Below are positions 23,485 to 32,207 of a stretch of 64,000 nucleotides of DNA, in pieces. This DNA comes from Streptomyces parvulus (GTDB taxonomy: Bacteria > Actinomycetota > Actinomycetes > Streptomycetales > Streptomycetaceae), in assembly GCF_014648855.1 (NCBI RefSeq), contig NZ_BMRX01000018.1, forward strand, positions 62,001-126,000. Direction: 5' to 3'. The position numbers and the translations under genes were made by a program. Position 1 is the stretch's first letter. Each line of letters opens with the position of its first letter. The notes beneath the pieces are model-generated. The model was given only the letters and a program-made list of their open reading frames with translations, ran no database searches and was not told where the DNA came from.

Positions 23485-24945
23485 TCACGGCGTCCCGCAG
23501 CTCTCGACGAACCGCCGGGCGACCGACGGCTGTGCCGCCCAGTGCGTGTGCAGGTAACTCGCGTGCACGCCACCCTCGACGAACCCCTCGACACGCCGCT
23601 GAGGCGTCCGCATCCCCCACGCAGGCGCCGCGCCGGCCCCCGGCTCCACGACGGTCCGGTGGAACTCGTGCCCCCGCATCCGCGTGCCCGCGACCGCCAG
23701 CGGACTGTCGGTCAGCGCCACGCAGTCCCGGTACCCGAGGGTCAGCCGCCTGGACATCCGCGCGGACGTGTCCAGCACCCCGCACATGGGCAGCCCGTCC
23801 AGCTCCCGGCCCAGATACAGCAGACCCGCGCACTCGGCCGCCACGGGCGCGCCCCCGAGCGCCAGTTCGGCGACCGACTTGCGCAGCCCCTCGTTGGCCG
23901 ACAGCTCGGAGACGTACACCTCGGGGAAGCCGCCCCCGATCACCAGACCCCGCGTCCCCTCCGGCAGCTCCTCGTCGCGCAGCGGATCAAAGACGGCCAC
24001 CTCGGCCCCCGCGGCGGCGAGCAGCTCGGCGTGCTCGGCGTAGGAGAAGGTGAACGCGGCTCCGCCCGCGACGGCGACCCGGACCTTCTCCAGCCCGTCC
24101 GGCGTGTGCGGACGGGGCCGTTCGGGCCGAACGCGGGGGTCCGGGAGCGCGGCCCCCGGGCTCGGGACGGGAAGGGGCCGCGGGGTCGGGGACGCAAGCA
24201 CCTCAGCCGCGTCCCAAGCCGCCCCGGACAGCGTCCCCGCCCCGCGGGCCAGCGCGACCAGCCCCTCCAGGTCGCACCCGTCGGCGACCAGCGCGGCCAT
24301 CGCCGAGACCGCCTCCACCGCGGCCGAACCCCGCTCGGCGACCGGCACCAGACCAAGGTGCCGCGACGGCGTCTCCACCGGCGCGGCCCGCCGCAGCGCC
24401 CCCAGCACCGGCACCCCCACGGCGTCCAGCGCCTCCCGCAGCATCACCTCGTGCCGGTCGGAGCCCACCTTGTTGAGGATCACGCCCGCCACCCGCACGT
24501 CCGGGTCGAAGGACACGAACCCGTGCACCAGCGCCGCCACGGACCGCGACTGCGCCGACGCGTCCACGACGAGCACCACGGGCGCCCGCAGCAGCTTGGC
24601 GACGTGCGCCGTGGAGGCCAGTTCGCCCTCCCCGGCCGCCCCGTCGTACAGCCCCATCACGCCCTCGATCACGGCGATGTCGCAGCCCCGCGAACCGTGC
24701 AGGAACAGCGGCTCCACCAGCTCGGGCCCGCACAGGTAGGCGTCGAGGTTGCGTCCCGTGCGCCCGGTGGCGAGCGCGTGGTAGCCGGGGTCGATGTAGT
24801 CGGGCCCGACCTTGTGCGGGGAGACGGCGAGCCCCCGCGCGGTGAGCGCGGCCATGAGGCCGGTGGCCACGGTGGTCTTGCCGCTGCCCGAGGAGGGAGC
24901 GGCCACGACCAGCCGGGGGACGGAGGCCGGGGCGGAGGCCGTCAC
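23485..24945 (-). CDS. cobB: Cobyrinic acid a,c-diamide synthase
   Basis: This 486-residue ATP-dependent amidotransferase adds amide groups to cobyrinate a and c side chains using glutamine. The N-terminal synthetase domain has the P-loop-like APSSGSGKTTVATGLM and VGPDYIDPGYH. The C-terminal glutaminase domain has GGGFPEVYV, the Cys in APVAAECAGLLYLG and a final HASYLHTHW. A Pro-rich linker near residue 270-290 joins them. The GTG at 24945 overlaps the cobO stop as GTGA, so the two are coupled. Confidence 0.95.
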   Translation of the reverse strand: MTASAPASVPRLVVAAPSSGSGKTTVATGLMAALTARGLAVSPHKVGPDYIDPGYHALATGRTGRNLDAYLCGPELVEPLFLHGSRGCDIAVIEGVMGLYDGAAGEGELASTAHVAKLLRAPVVLVVDASAQSRSVAALVHGFVSFDPDVRVAGVILNKVGSDRHEVMLREALDAVGVPVLGALRRAAPVETPSRHLGLVPVAERGSAAVEAVSAMAALVADGCDLEGLVALARGAGTLSGAAWDAAEVLASPTPRPLPVPSPGAALPDPRVRPERPRPHTPDGLEKVRVAVAGGAAFTFSYAEHAELLAAAGAEVAVFDPLRDEELPEGTRGLVIGGGFPEVYVSELSANEGLRKSVAELALGGAPVAAECAGLLYLGRELDGLPMCGVLDTSARMSRRLTLGYRDCVALTDSPLAVAGTRMRGHEFHRTVVEPGAGAAPAWGMRTPQRRVEGFVEGGVHASYLHTHWAAQPSVARRFVESCGTP

Positions 24946-25541
24946 CACTCGATGCCCCTCTGCCCCTTCTGGCCGGTGTCCATCGGGTGCTTGACCTTCG
25001 ACATGTCGGTGACCAGGTCCGCGAAGTCCACCAGCTTCTCCGGCGCGTTCCGCCCGGTGATCACGACGTGCTGGGTGCCGGGCCGGTCGCGCAGCACGGA
25101 GACCACCTCGTCGGTGTCGATCCACCCCCAGTGCAGCGGGTAGGCGAACTCGTCCAGTACGTACAGCTTGTACGTCTCGGCGGCCAGGTCGCGCTTGACC
25201 TGCTCCCAGCCCTCGCGGGCCTTCTCCTCGTTGTCCTGCTGCTGGTCGCGCTGGACCCAGGACCAGCCCTCGCCCATCTTGTGCCAGTCGACGGTGCCGC
25301 CCTCGCCGGAGGCGCCCAGCACCCGCAGGGCGTTCTCCTCGCCGACCTTCCACTTGGCCGACTTGACGAACTGGAACACCCCGACGGGCCACCCCTGGTT
25401 CCAGGCCCGCAGCGCCAGCCCGAAGGCGGCGGTCGACTTGCCCTTCCCGATCCCGGTGTGCACGAACACCAGCGGCCGGTTGCGCCGCTGCCGGGTCGTC
25501 AGTCCGTCGTCCGGTACGACACTCGGCTGTCCCTTGGGCAC
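24942..25541 (-). CDS. cobO: Cob(I)yrinic acid a,c-diamide adenosyltransferase
   Basis: This 199-residue CobA/CobO/ButR-type enzyme transfers the adenosyl group of ATP to cob(I)alamin precursors. The Walker A motif is HTGIGKGKSTAAFG (about residues 28-37), and the acidic motif is LYVLDEFAYPLHWGW. It overlaps the preceding chelatase stop by one base (GTG at 25541) and the following cobB start by four, so the cluster is tightly packed. Confidence 0.95.
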   Translation of the reverse strand: MPKGQPSVVPDDGLTTRQRRNRPLVFVHTGIGKGKSTAAFGLALRAWNQGWPVGVFQFVKSAKWKVGEENALRVLGASGEGGTVDWHKMGEGWSWVQRDQQQDNEEKAREGWEQVKRDLAAETYKLYVLDEFAYPLHWGWIDTDEVVSVLRDRPGTQHVVITGRNAPEKLVDFADLVTDMSKVKHPMDTGQKGQRGIEW

Positions 25542-27571
25542 TACGCGGCCCTCCTTGATCCCGTCTCACGTACGTCCTTGACCAGTCCCGCGATCGAGTC
25601 GGCCCGCAACTCGTCGAGGGTCACCGCCGTGCCGCCCAGCTCGCCCGCCAGCCGTCCGGCCAGTCCCAGCCGGATCGGACCCGACTCGCAGTCCACGACC
25701 ACCGAGGCGGTGCCCTCGGCCGCGAACAGCCGCGCCGCGCGTCCCGCCTGCGCCACCGGTTCGACACCCCCGGTGGCCCGCCCGTCGGTCACCACCACGA
25801 CCAGCGCCCGCCGGGCCGGGTCCCGCAGCCGCTCCACCCGCAGCACCTCGTGCGCCCTGAGCAGCCCGGCCGCCAGCGGCGTGCGCCCGCCCGTCGGCAG
25901 CGACTCCAGCCGGACCGCCGCCGCGTCCACCGACGAGGTCGGCGGCAGCGCCACCTCGGCGGCCGAACCGCGGAAGGTCACCAGCCCCACCTTGTCCCGC
26001 CGCTGGTAGGCGTCCAGGAGCAGCGACAGCACGGCTCCCTTGACGGCGCTCATCCGCTGCCGGGCCGCCATCGACCCGGAGGCGTCCACGACGAACAGCA
26101 CGAGGTTGCCCTCCCGCCCCTCGCGGGTCGCCTGCCGCAGGTCGTCCCGGCGTACCACCAGACCGCGTCCGGTCCGGCCGCGCTCGCGCTGGTGCGGAGC
26201 CGCCGCCTGAACGGTCGCCGCCAGGTGCAGCTTGGTCAGCGCGCCACGCGGCCGGCGGGCGCCGGTGGTCCGCCCGTGCTCGGTCCGGGCCCGGGAGCGC
26301 CGCCCCGCGGTCCCCTCGCCGAGTCCGGGCACGCTCAGTACCTTGGTCCGGAACGGCTCGGCGGCCCGTACGGCGGACCGCTCCCCGGCCCCTCCCGCGG
26401 CCGGAGCGGGCGGCGGCTGCTCCCCGGGCCCGTCCTCGGGCGGGGCTCCCGCGTCGCCGGCGCCGTCCTCGGGGCCCTGCTCGGGCGGCCGTCCACCGCC
26501 GCCCCCGGGGCCGTCGGGACCGGGGTCCGGATCCGGGTCGGGGTCGTCGTCGCCCCGGTCGCCGAACTCGTCCAGGGTCTCGTCGAGCTTGTCCTCGTCG
26601 AGCCCCGGCGCGTCGAAGGGGTTGCGCCGCCGCCGGTGCGGCAGCGCCAGCAGCGCCGCCTGGCGGACGTCCTCGGCGAGCACGTCGGTCCGCCCGGCCC
26701 AGGCCGCCAGCGCGGTCGCCGTGCGGGCCATCACGATGTCGGCGCGCATGCCGTCCACCTCGAAGGCCGCACAGGTCGCCGCGATCTGGCGCAGCGCCGC
26801 GTCGCCCAGGACCACGGACGGCAGCAGCTCACGGGCCGCGACGATCCGCGCCCGCACGTCGGCCTCCTCGTCGGCCCAGCGCGCGGCGAAGCCGGCCGGG
26901 TCGTCGTCGTGGGCGAGCCTGCGCCGTACGACCTCCACCCGCTGGTCGGGCTCGCGCGAGGCGGCGACCTCCACCGTCAGCCCGAACCGGTCGAGCAACT
27001 GCGGCCGCAGCTCGCCCTCTTCCGGGTTCATGGTGCCGACCAGCAGGAACTTCGAGGCGTGCCGCACGGACACGCCCTCGCGCTCCACGTACGAGGCGCC
27101 CATCGCGGCGGCGTCCAGCAGCAGGTCGACCAGGTGGTCGTGGAGGAGGTTGACCTCGTCGACGTACAGGATCCCGCGGTGGGCGTCGGCGAGCAGGCCC
27201 GGCTCGAAGGCCTTGACGCCCTCGGCGAGCGCCCGCTCGATGTCGAGGGCGCCGACCAGCCGGTCCTCGGAGGCGCCGACGGGCAGCTCGACCATCCGCG
27301 AGGGACGCTCGGTGGCCGTCCCGGGCTCGTGCGGACCGTCGGGGCAGCCCGGGTCGGGCGACCCCGGGGAGCAGGAGAAGCGGCAGCCCGGGACCACCGC
27401 GACGGGCGGCAGCAGCGCCGAGAGGGCGCGCACGGCCGTCGACTTGGCGGTGCCCTTCTCGCCGCGCACCAGCACGCCGCCGACCGCCGGGGAGACGGCG
27501 TTCAGCAGCAGCGCGAGGCGCAGGTCGTCCTGGCCGACGACGGCCGTGAACGGGAACGGGGTACTGGTCAC
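25541..27571 (-). CDS. Magnesium/cobalt chelatase-type AAA+ ATPase with VWA domain
   Basis: This 676-residue protein fuses an N-terminal ChlI/BchI AAA+ domain (Walker A GEKGTAKST at 37-45, VDEVNLLHDHLVDLLLDAA) with an acidic Pro-rich linker (DDDPDPDPDPGPDGPGG). A C-terminal von Willebrand A domain follows, with the MIDAS motif DASGSMAAR. These correspond to the I and D subunits of a chelatase that would work with a CobN-type catalytic subunit, which is not in the window. In this operon cobalt insertion is the natural role. GTG start at 27571 with GGAGGAC about 8 bases upstream. Confidence 0.88.
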   Translation of the reverse strand: MTSTPFPFTAVVGQDDLRLALLLNAVSPAVGGVLVRGEKGTAKSTAVRALSALLPPVAVVPGCRFSCSPGSPDPGCPDGPHEPGTATERPSRMVELPVGASEDRLVGALDIERALAEGVKAFEPGLLADAHRGILYVDEVNLLHDHLVDLLLDAAAMGASYVEREGVSVRHASKFLLVGTMNPEEGELRPQLLDRFGLTVEVAASREPDQRVEVVRRRLAHDDDPAGFAARWADEEADVRARIVAARELLPSVVLGDAALRQIAATCAAFEVDGMRADIVMARTATALAAWAGRTDVLAEDVRQAALLALPHRRRRNPFDAPGLDEDKLDETLDEFGDRGDDDPDPDPDPGPDGPGGGGGRPPEQGPEDGAGDAGAPPEDGPGEQPPPAPAAGGAGERSAVRAAEPFRTKVLSVPGLGEGTAGRRSRARTEHGRTTGARRPRGALTKLHLAATVQAAAPHQRERGRTGRGLVVRRDDLRQATREGREGNLVLFVVDASGSMAARQRMSAVKGAVLSLLLDAYQRRDKVGLVTFRGSAAEVALPPTSSVDAAAVRLESLPTGGRTPLAAGLLRAHEVLRVERLRDPARRALVVVVTDGRATGGVEPVAQAGRAARLFAAEGTASVVVDCESGPIRLGLAGRLAGELGGTAVTLDELRADSIAGLVKDVRETGSRRAA

Positions 27572-27638
27572 TGGTGGTCGTCCTCCACGTCGCGTGCGTC
27601 ACGCTGGTCGGGTACGTCGCGTTCGGGTCGCCGCGGGC

Positions 27639-29147
27639 TCATGCGGGCGCCCCCGGTGGCACGAAGGGCAGCCCGGACGGTGCGCCGGACTCGATGAGCC
27701 GCCACAGCGCGTCGGTGTCCGCGTGCTGTTCGATCAGGTCGCCGAGCCGGTCCAGCTGCTCCTCGCGCAGCGCTGCGAACGAGGTGTCCGGGGCCGGCAC
27801 GAACCGGCGGCCCGCGGCGGCGGCCACCTCGCGCAGGAACGCCCGTCTGAAGCCGTCCGACTCCAGCGAGCCGTGCCAGTGCGTGCCCCAGGTCTGGCCG
27901 ACCCGGCAGCCGTCCAGGAAGGGGGCCCCACCCAGGACCTCGGCGACCCCGTGGTGGATCTCGTAACCCTCCACGCGCTCGCCGAGCGCCTCGCCCACCG
28001 GCCGCGTCAGGGTCTTCTCGCGGGCGAACCGGACCCGTACGGGCAGCAGTCCGAGCCCTTCGACGTGCCCGGCGCGCGACTCGACGTCGTCCTCGATGTG
28101 CTCGCCGAGGAGCTGGAACCCGCCGCACACGCCGAGTACGGGCCGGCCCTCGGCCACCCGGCGCGCGATGCCGTCCGCCAGCCCCCGCTCCCGCAGCCAC
28201 TCCAGCGCCCGGACCGTCCCGCGCGTGCCCGGCACGATCACGAGGTCGGCGTCGGCCAGTTCCTCGGGCCGGTCCACGAACCGCACGACGACGCCCGGTT
28301 CGGCGGCCAGCGCGTCCACGTCGGTGAAGTTGGACATCAGGGGGACCGCGCAGACCGCCACCCGCAGCACGTCCTCACCCACCGGCGGCGCGACCACCGA
28401 CTCCCGCACCGTGCCGCGCAGCGACACCCGCAGCCCGTCCTCCTCGTCGATGCCCAGCCCGTGCCGGAAGGGCAGCACCCCGTACGTCCGCCGCCCGGTC
28501 AGCCCGTGCAGCATGTCGAGGCCGGGCTCCAGGAGGGAGACGTCGCCGCGGAACTTGTTGACGAGGAATCCGGCGACCAGCGCCTGGTCCTCGGGCGCGA
28601 GCAGCGCCACCGTGCCGAAGAAGGAGGCGAAGACGCCGCCGCGGTCGATGTCGCCGACGATCAGCACGGGCAGCCCGGCACCCCGCGCGATCCCCATGTT
28701 CACGATGTCGGTGCGGCGCAGGTTGATCTCGGCCGGGCTGCCCGCGCCCTCGCAGATCACCGCGTCGTAGGCGCCGCGCAGCTCGGCCAGCGAGTCGAGC
28801 ACCGTGCCCAGCAGCCGCTCCTGGCGCCCGCCGTGGTAGCCGCGGGCGGTCATCTCGCCGACGGGTTTGCCGAGCAGCACCACCTGGCTGCTGCGCTCGC
28901 CGCCCGGCTTCAGCAGCACCGGGTTCATCAGCGCGGTCGGCTCCACCCGGCAGGCCTGGGCCTGCATGGCCTGCGCCCGCCCGATCTCGGCGCCCTCGCG
29001 CGTCACGAAGGAGTTGAGCGACATGTTCTGCGCCTTGAAGGGCGCGACCTTCACGCCCTGGCGCACCAGCCAGCGGCAGATGCCGGCGGTGACGACGCTC
29101 TTGCCCGCGTCGGAGGTGGTGCCCGCGACGAGGAGCCCACCGTTCAT
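27639..29147 (-). CDS. cobQ: Cobyric acid synthase
   Basis: This 502-residue amidotransferase adds four amide groups to adenosylcobyrinate diamide. The N-terminal domain has AGTTSDAGKSVVTAG and FKAQNMSLNSFVT. The glutaminase domain has VIVPGTRGTVRALEWL and the nucleophile Cys in VLGVCGGFQLLG, with a late His in GTHWHGSL. The ATG at 29147 overlaps the cobD stop as ATGA, with GAGGAAGGG upstream. A 67-bp gap separates it from the chelatase gene. Confidence 0.95.
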   Translation of the reverse strand: MNGGLLVAGTTSDAGKSVVTAGICRWLVRQGVKVAPFKAQNMSLNSFVTREGAEIGRAQAMQAQACRVEPTALMNPVLLKPGGERSSQVVLLGKPVGEMTARGYHGGRQERLLGTVLDSLAELRGAYDAVICEGAGSPAEINLRRTDIVNMGIARGAGLPVLIVGDIDRGGVFASFFGTVALLAPEDQALVAGFLVNKFRGDVSLLEPGLDMLHGLTGRRTYGVLPFRHGLGIDEEDGLRVSLRGTVRESVVAPPVGEDVLRVAVCAVPLMSNFTDVDALAAEPGVVVRFVDRPEELADADLVIVPGTRGTVRALEWLRERGLADGIARRVAEGRPVLGVCGGFQLLGEHIEDDVESRAGHVEGLGLLPVRVRFAREKTLTRPVGEALGERVEGYEIHHGVAEVLGGAPFLDGCRVGQTWGTHWHGSLESDGFRRAFLREVAAAAGRRFVPAPDTSFAALREEQLDRLGDLIEQHADTDALWRLIESGAPSGLPFVPPGAPA

Positions 29148-30109
29148 GACGTACGTCCCTTCCTCACGGCCGCGCACACCAGCAGCCGCGCGCCCGCGCA
29201 CACGACCAGCGCCAGCCCGCCCACGCGCCGGGAGAGCCGCGCGGCCCGTTCGATGTCGCCGGAGCCGGCCCGGACCGCGCGGCCCGCCGCCCCGTTGAGC
29301 ACGGGCCGGTGCTCGACCCGCCCGCCGTAGGAGAGCGTCCCGCCCAGGCGCACGCCCAGGGCGCCCGCGAACGAGGCCTCCACGGGACCGGCGTTGGGGC
29401 TCGGATGCCGCCCGGCGTCCGCGCGCCAGGCCCGCACGGCGCCCCGCGGATCGCCGCCGGCCGCCGCGGCCAGCAGGGCGGTCAGCCGGGCGCCCGGCCA
29501 GCCCGCGAGGTCGTCGAGGCGGGCCGAGGCCCAGCCGTAGCGCCGGTACCGGGGCGACTTGTGGCCGACCATGGCGTCCAGGGTGTTCACCGCCCGGAAG
29601 CCGAGCAGTCCCGGCACTCCGCCGACGGCACCCCACACCAGGGCCCCGACCACCGCGTCCGAGGTGTTCTCGGCGACCGACTCCACGACCGCACGCGCGA
29701 TCCCGTCCGCGTCCAGCGCCTGCGGGTCACGGCCGCACAGGTGCGGCAGCCGCGCCCGGGCCGCCTCGACGTCCCCGGCCTCCAGCGCCCGGCCGACGGC
29801 CAGGGCCTCGCGCGCGAGCGACGTACCGCCGACCACGGCCCAGGTGGCCGCGCCGGTCAGCGCGACCGAGGCGGCGGGGGAGCGGCGTACGGCGTGCGCC
29901 GCGGCCGCGCCCAGGGCGGTGGCGCCTCCGGCGCACACGAGGGTGTGCAGCGCGCCCCGGCCCCGGTGGTCACGCCACAGCACCCGTTCCACGGCACCGG
30001 CGGCGCGGCCGAACGCGGCGACCGGATGCCCGCGGCGGGGGTCGCCGAGGAGGACGTCACCGAGCAGGCCGCCGGCGGCGCCGTACGCGAAGACGCGTCC
30101 GGCACGCAC
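29144..30109 (-). CDS. cobD: Cobalamin biosynthesis protein CobD/CbiB (adenosylcobinamide-phosphate synthase)
   Basis: This 321-residue membrane protein joins aminopropanol or its phosphate to adenosylcobyric acid. It shows GGLLGDVLLGDPRRGHPVAAFG at its N-terminus, ARAVVESVAENTSDAVVGALVW, VNTLDAMVGHKSPRYRRYGWAS and HPSPNAGPVEASFAGALGVRLGG, all CbiB signatures. It is the first gene of the operon behind the cobalamin riboswitch. The GTG at 30109 has no obvious ribosome-binding site, so translation may depend on the folded leader. Confidence 0.95.
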   Translation of the reverse strand: MRAGRVFAYGAAGGLLGDVLLGDPRRGHPVAAFGRAAGAVERVLWRDHRGRGALHTLVCAGGATALGAAAAHAVRRSPAASVALTGAATWAVVGGTSLAREALAVGRALEAGDVEAARARLPHLCGRDPQALDADGIARAVVESVAENTSDAVVGALVWGAVGGVPGLLGFRAVNTLDAMVGHKSPRYRRYGWASARLDDLAGWPGARLTALLAAAAGGDPRGAVRAWRADAGRHPSPNAGPVEASFAGALGVRLGGTLSYGGRVEHRPVLNGAAGRAVRAGSGDIERAARLSRRVGGLALVVCAGARLLVCAAVRKGRTS

Positions 30110-30189
30110 GGGTTCAGCCGGTCACGGGGTCGGAGGAGCACCAGGTACGGAACGTCGGTCGGCAGCCGGGCATCGCGTCGCGTCCTCAC

Positions 30190-30350
30190 TCAGGGTGTCC
30201 ACGCCCTGGTTCGAAGAGTCCGGCGGTGAGAGTTCCTGGCTGCCGGGGGCCTGACCCCCGGTCACAGTGGCGGGACCGCGCCGGAATCGCACCGGGCTTC
30301 CTCTCCTGCCGCCGTCAATGGCCCCGGAAGTCCACCACGGTCCGAGAAGG
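30190..30350 (-). promoter_or_regulatory. Cobalamin (adenosylcobalamin) riboswitch
   Basis: The minus strand carries the cobalamin aptamer landmarks in order: GGCGGCAGGAGAGGAAGCC near 30296-30314, CCGGTGCGATTCCGG (30281-30295), GTCCCGCCACTGTGAC (30261-30276) and the B12-box AGCCAGGAACTCTCACCGCC (30222-30241). It lies 80 bp upstream of the first gene, cobD. Bound cobalamin should reduce operon expression. A weak stem (AGGGCGTG with CACCCT near 30194-30209) follows and may form part of the expression platform. Outer limits are approximate. Confidence 0.93.
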
Positions 30351-30429
30351 CCCGTCAACCTGGCGTTGACCTGCGGCGGGGGAGTGTGCGGAGGCCCACA
30401 CGAGGGCCGGACGCGCCGGCGCGCGAAGA

Positions 30430-30470
30430 GGCGGGGCGCACGACGGTCCGAGTCCGTCGCGCGCCCCGCC
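30430..30470 (-). terminator. Terminator after the pitH2 small-gene unit
   Basis: GGCGGGGCGC-A-CGACGG (30430-30446) pairs with CCGTCG-C-GCGCCCCGCC (30454-30470), 16 of 17 pairs, with a 7-base loop. It lies just beyond the stop of the small membrane protein gene at 30489 and insulates it from the riboswitch unit. The interval 30351-30429 holds no feature I recognise except probable promoter DNA for the cob operon. Confidence 0.75.
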
Positions 30471-30488
30471 CCAGGGGTGCGTGGTGGG

Positions 30489-30710
30489 TCAGGCGACGAT
30501 CAGGTAGATCCCGTACGCCACCGCCGCGGCGCAGGCCGCGAAGCACGCGTACGCGCCGGTGACCGCGAGGGCCGCGGAGCCGCCCGCCGCGGTGGCCCGC
30601 TCCTGGCGGGAGAGGCCGGCGATGCCGAGGGTGAACAGGCCCACCAGGGCCACGGTGGCCACGAGGCTGACGCCGAAGACGGAGCCCAGTGCTGCCCAGT
30701 CGATGCTCAT
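30489..30710 (-). CDS. Small two-segment membrane protein next to pitH2
   Basis: This 73-residue protein has two hydrophobic segments (VFGVSLVATVALVGLFTLG and VTGAYACFAACAAAVAYGIYLIV) around a short polar loop with SRQERA. The ATG at 30710 has AGGAAGCG upstream and follows the pitH2 stop by 34 bp, so the two are probably one transcript. A role with the phosphate transporter is inferred only from position. Confidence 0.8.
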   Translation of the reverse strand: MSIDWAALGSVFGVSLVATVALVGLFTLGIAGLSRQERATAAGGSAALAVTGAYACFAACAAAVAYGIYLIVA

Positions 30711-30744
30711 GGGGGTTCGCTTCCTTCGTACCCGGGAGGCGGGC

Positions 30745-31983
30745 TCAGACGGTGGTGGCGGCCGAGTGGGCCTTGGCCTCGGACGGGTCGGCCGGGACGT
30801 CGGCCGTCAGGTCGGCCGGGCCGGTCGGGGGCGGGGAGACGGCGGCCATGGCCGTGGTGACCACGCCGACGGGCTCGGCCTCGTGCGGGTCGACGACGTT
30901 GGTGTGGTCGACGACCTCGCGCCGGGAGATCTTCCAGATGGCGGCGCTGGAGGCGACCAGGAAGACCGCGACGACTGCCGTGCCCCAGTCGCCCATGCGG
31001 CAGACCCACTCGGCGATCGCGGCGACCAGCGCCGCGGCCGGCAGCGTCAGACCCCAGGCGACGAACATCCGGGTGGCCGTGGACCAGCGCACCACGCCGC
31101 CCTTGCGGCCGAGGCCCGCGCCCATCACGGCACCGGAGACCGAGTGCGTGGTGGAGAGGGAGAAGCCGAGGTGCGAGGAGGCCAGGATGACCGTCGCGGC
31201 GCTGGTCTGGGCGGCGAAGCCCTGCTGCGGCTGGAGGTCGGTCAGGCCCTTGCCCATGGTGCGGATGATGCGCCAGCCGCCGAGGTAGGTGCCGAGCGCG
31301 ATGGCGACGCCCGCGGAGAGGATGACCCACAGGGGCGGGTCCGAGTCGGGGGCGAGCGAGCCGCCGGCCACCAGGGCCAGGGTGATGATGCCCATCGTCT
31401 TCTGCGCGTCGTTGGTGCCGTGCGCCAGCGAGACCAGCCCGGCGGAGGCGATCTGCCCGGCGCGGTAGCCCTTCGCGGCGGCCTTGCCGTCGGCGCGGCG
31501 GCCGAGCCGGTAGGTCAGCCGCGCGCCCAGCAGCGCCGCGACGCCCGCGACGATCGGGGCGGCGATCGCGGGGATCAGCACCTTGGTGACGAGCGCGTCG
31601 CCGTTGACGGCGCCGACGCCGGCCGAGGCGACCGCGGCACCGATCAGACCGCCCATCAGGGCGTGCGAGGAGCTGGACGGGAGGCCGACCAGCCAGGTCA
31701 GCAGGTTCCAGAGGATCGCGCCGACCAGGGCGGCGAAGATGACCTCGGGACGGATGCCGGTCTCGTCGACGAGACCCTTGGAGATCGTGTTGGCGACCTC
31801 CACGGAGAGGAAGGCGCCTACAAGGTTGAGGACGGCGGACATCGCCACCGCCACCTTGGGCTTGAGCGCACCGGTCGAAATGGTCGTTGCCATCGCGTTC
31901 GCGGTGTCGTGGAAACCGTTCGTGAAATCAAACGCGAGTGCGGTTACCACCACAATCGCGAGGATCAGCGAGAAGCTTTCCAT
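30745..31983 (-). CDS. pitH2: Low-affinity inorganic phosphate transporter (PiT family)
   Basis: This 412-residue membrane permease takes up phosphate with a cation. The duplicated PiT motifs are GFHDTANAMAT near the N-terminus and LAHGTNDAQKTMG in the second half, with GLPSSSSHALMGGLIGA and SLSTTHSVSGAVMGA. About ten membrane segments are expected. The gene symbol follows my recollection of the S. coelicolor locus SCO1845. Three 11-bp PHO-box-like units lie 37 bp upstream, so PhoP control is likely. The leader before the ATG is short. Confidence 0.93.
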   Translation of the reverse strand: MESFSLILAIVVVTALAFDFTNGFHDTANAMATTISTGALKPKVAVAMSAVLNLVGAFLSVEVANTISKGLVDETGIRPEVIFAALVGAILWNLLTWLVGLPSSSSHALMGGLIGAAVASAGVGAVNGDALVTKVLIPAIAAPIVAGVAALLGARLTYRLGRRADGKAAAKGYRAGQIASAGLVSLAHGTNDAQKTMGIITLALVAGGSLAPDSDPPLWVILSAGVAIALGTYLGGWRIIRTMGKGLTDLQPQQGFAAQTSAATVILASSHLGFSLSTTHSVSGAVMGAGLGRKGGVVRWSTATRMFVAWGLTLPAAALVAAIAEWVCRMGDWGTAVVAVFLVASSAAIWKISRREVVDHTNVVDPHEAEPVGVVTTAMAAVSPPPTGPADLTADVPADPSEAKAHSAATTV

Positions 31984-32019
31984 TTACCCAGGCAATCGTT
32001 CGAGGTCATTGGCTGGACG

Positions 32020-32052
32020 AACGTAGGTAACCATGGTGAACGGAAGATGAAC
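32020..32052 (-). promoter_or_regulatory. PHO box (PhoP binding site) of pitH2
   Basis: On the minus strand the direct repeat units are GTTCATCTTCC (32042-32052), GTTCACCATGG (32031-32041) and the weaker TTACCTACGTT (32020-32030). The Streptomyces PHO box consists of 11-bp units beginning GTTCACC, so the middle unit matches well and the first fairly well. It lies between pitH2 and the divergent aldolase gene and might affect both. Confidence 0.8.
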
Positions 32053-32207
32053 TGGGCAGGGCGTCGCGGTGACCGGAACCGGGGGTGCCGCGTCCCTGTG
32101 CGTGGCCGTCCCGGTGCTCTCCGGAGACGCCCCTGGCAGGATCGCCGCGAGACCGGCCGCCGGTGTGCCGGGAGGGGCGCCCGAGCGCCCGTGAGGAGGC
32201 GGTGACT

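Noticed and set aside
26232..29330. Plus-strand open frame of about 1030 codons
   Set aside because: It is antisense to the chelatase gene and cobQ, which carry intact catalytic motifs; the frame encodes Ser/Arg/Pro-rich low-complexity sequence.
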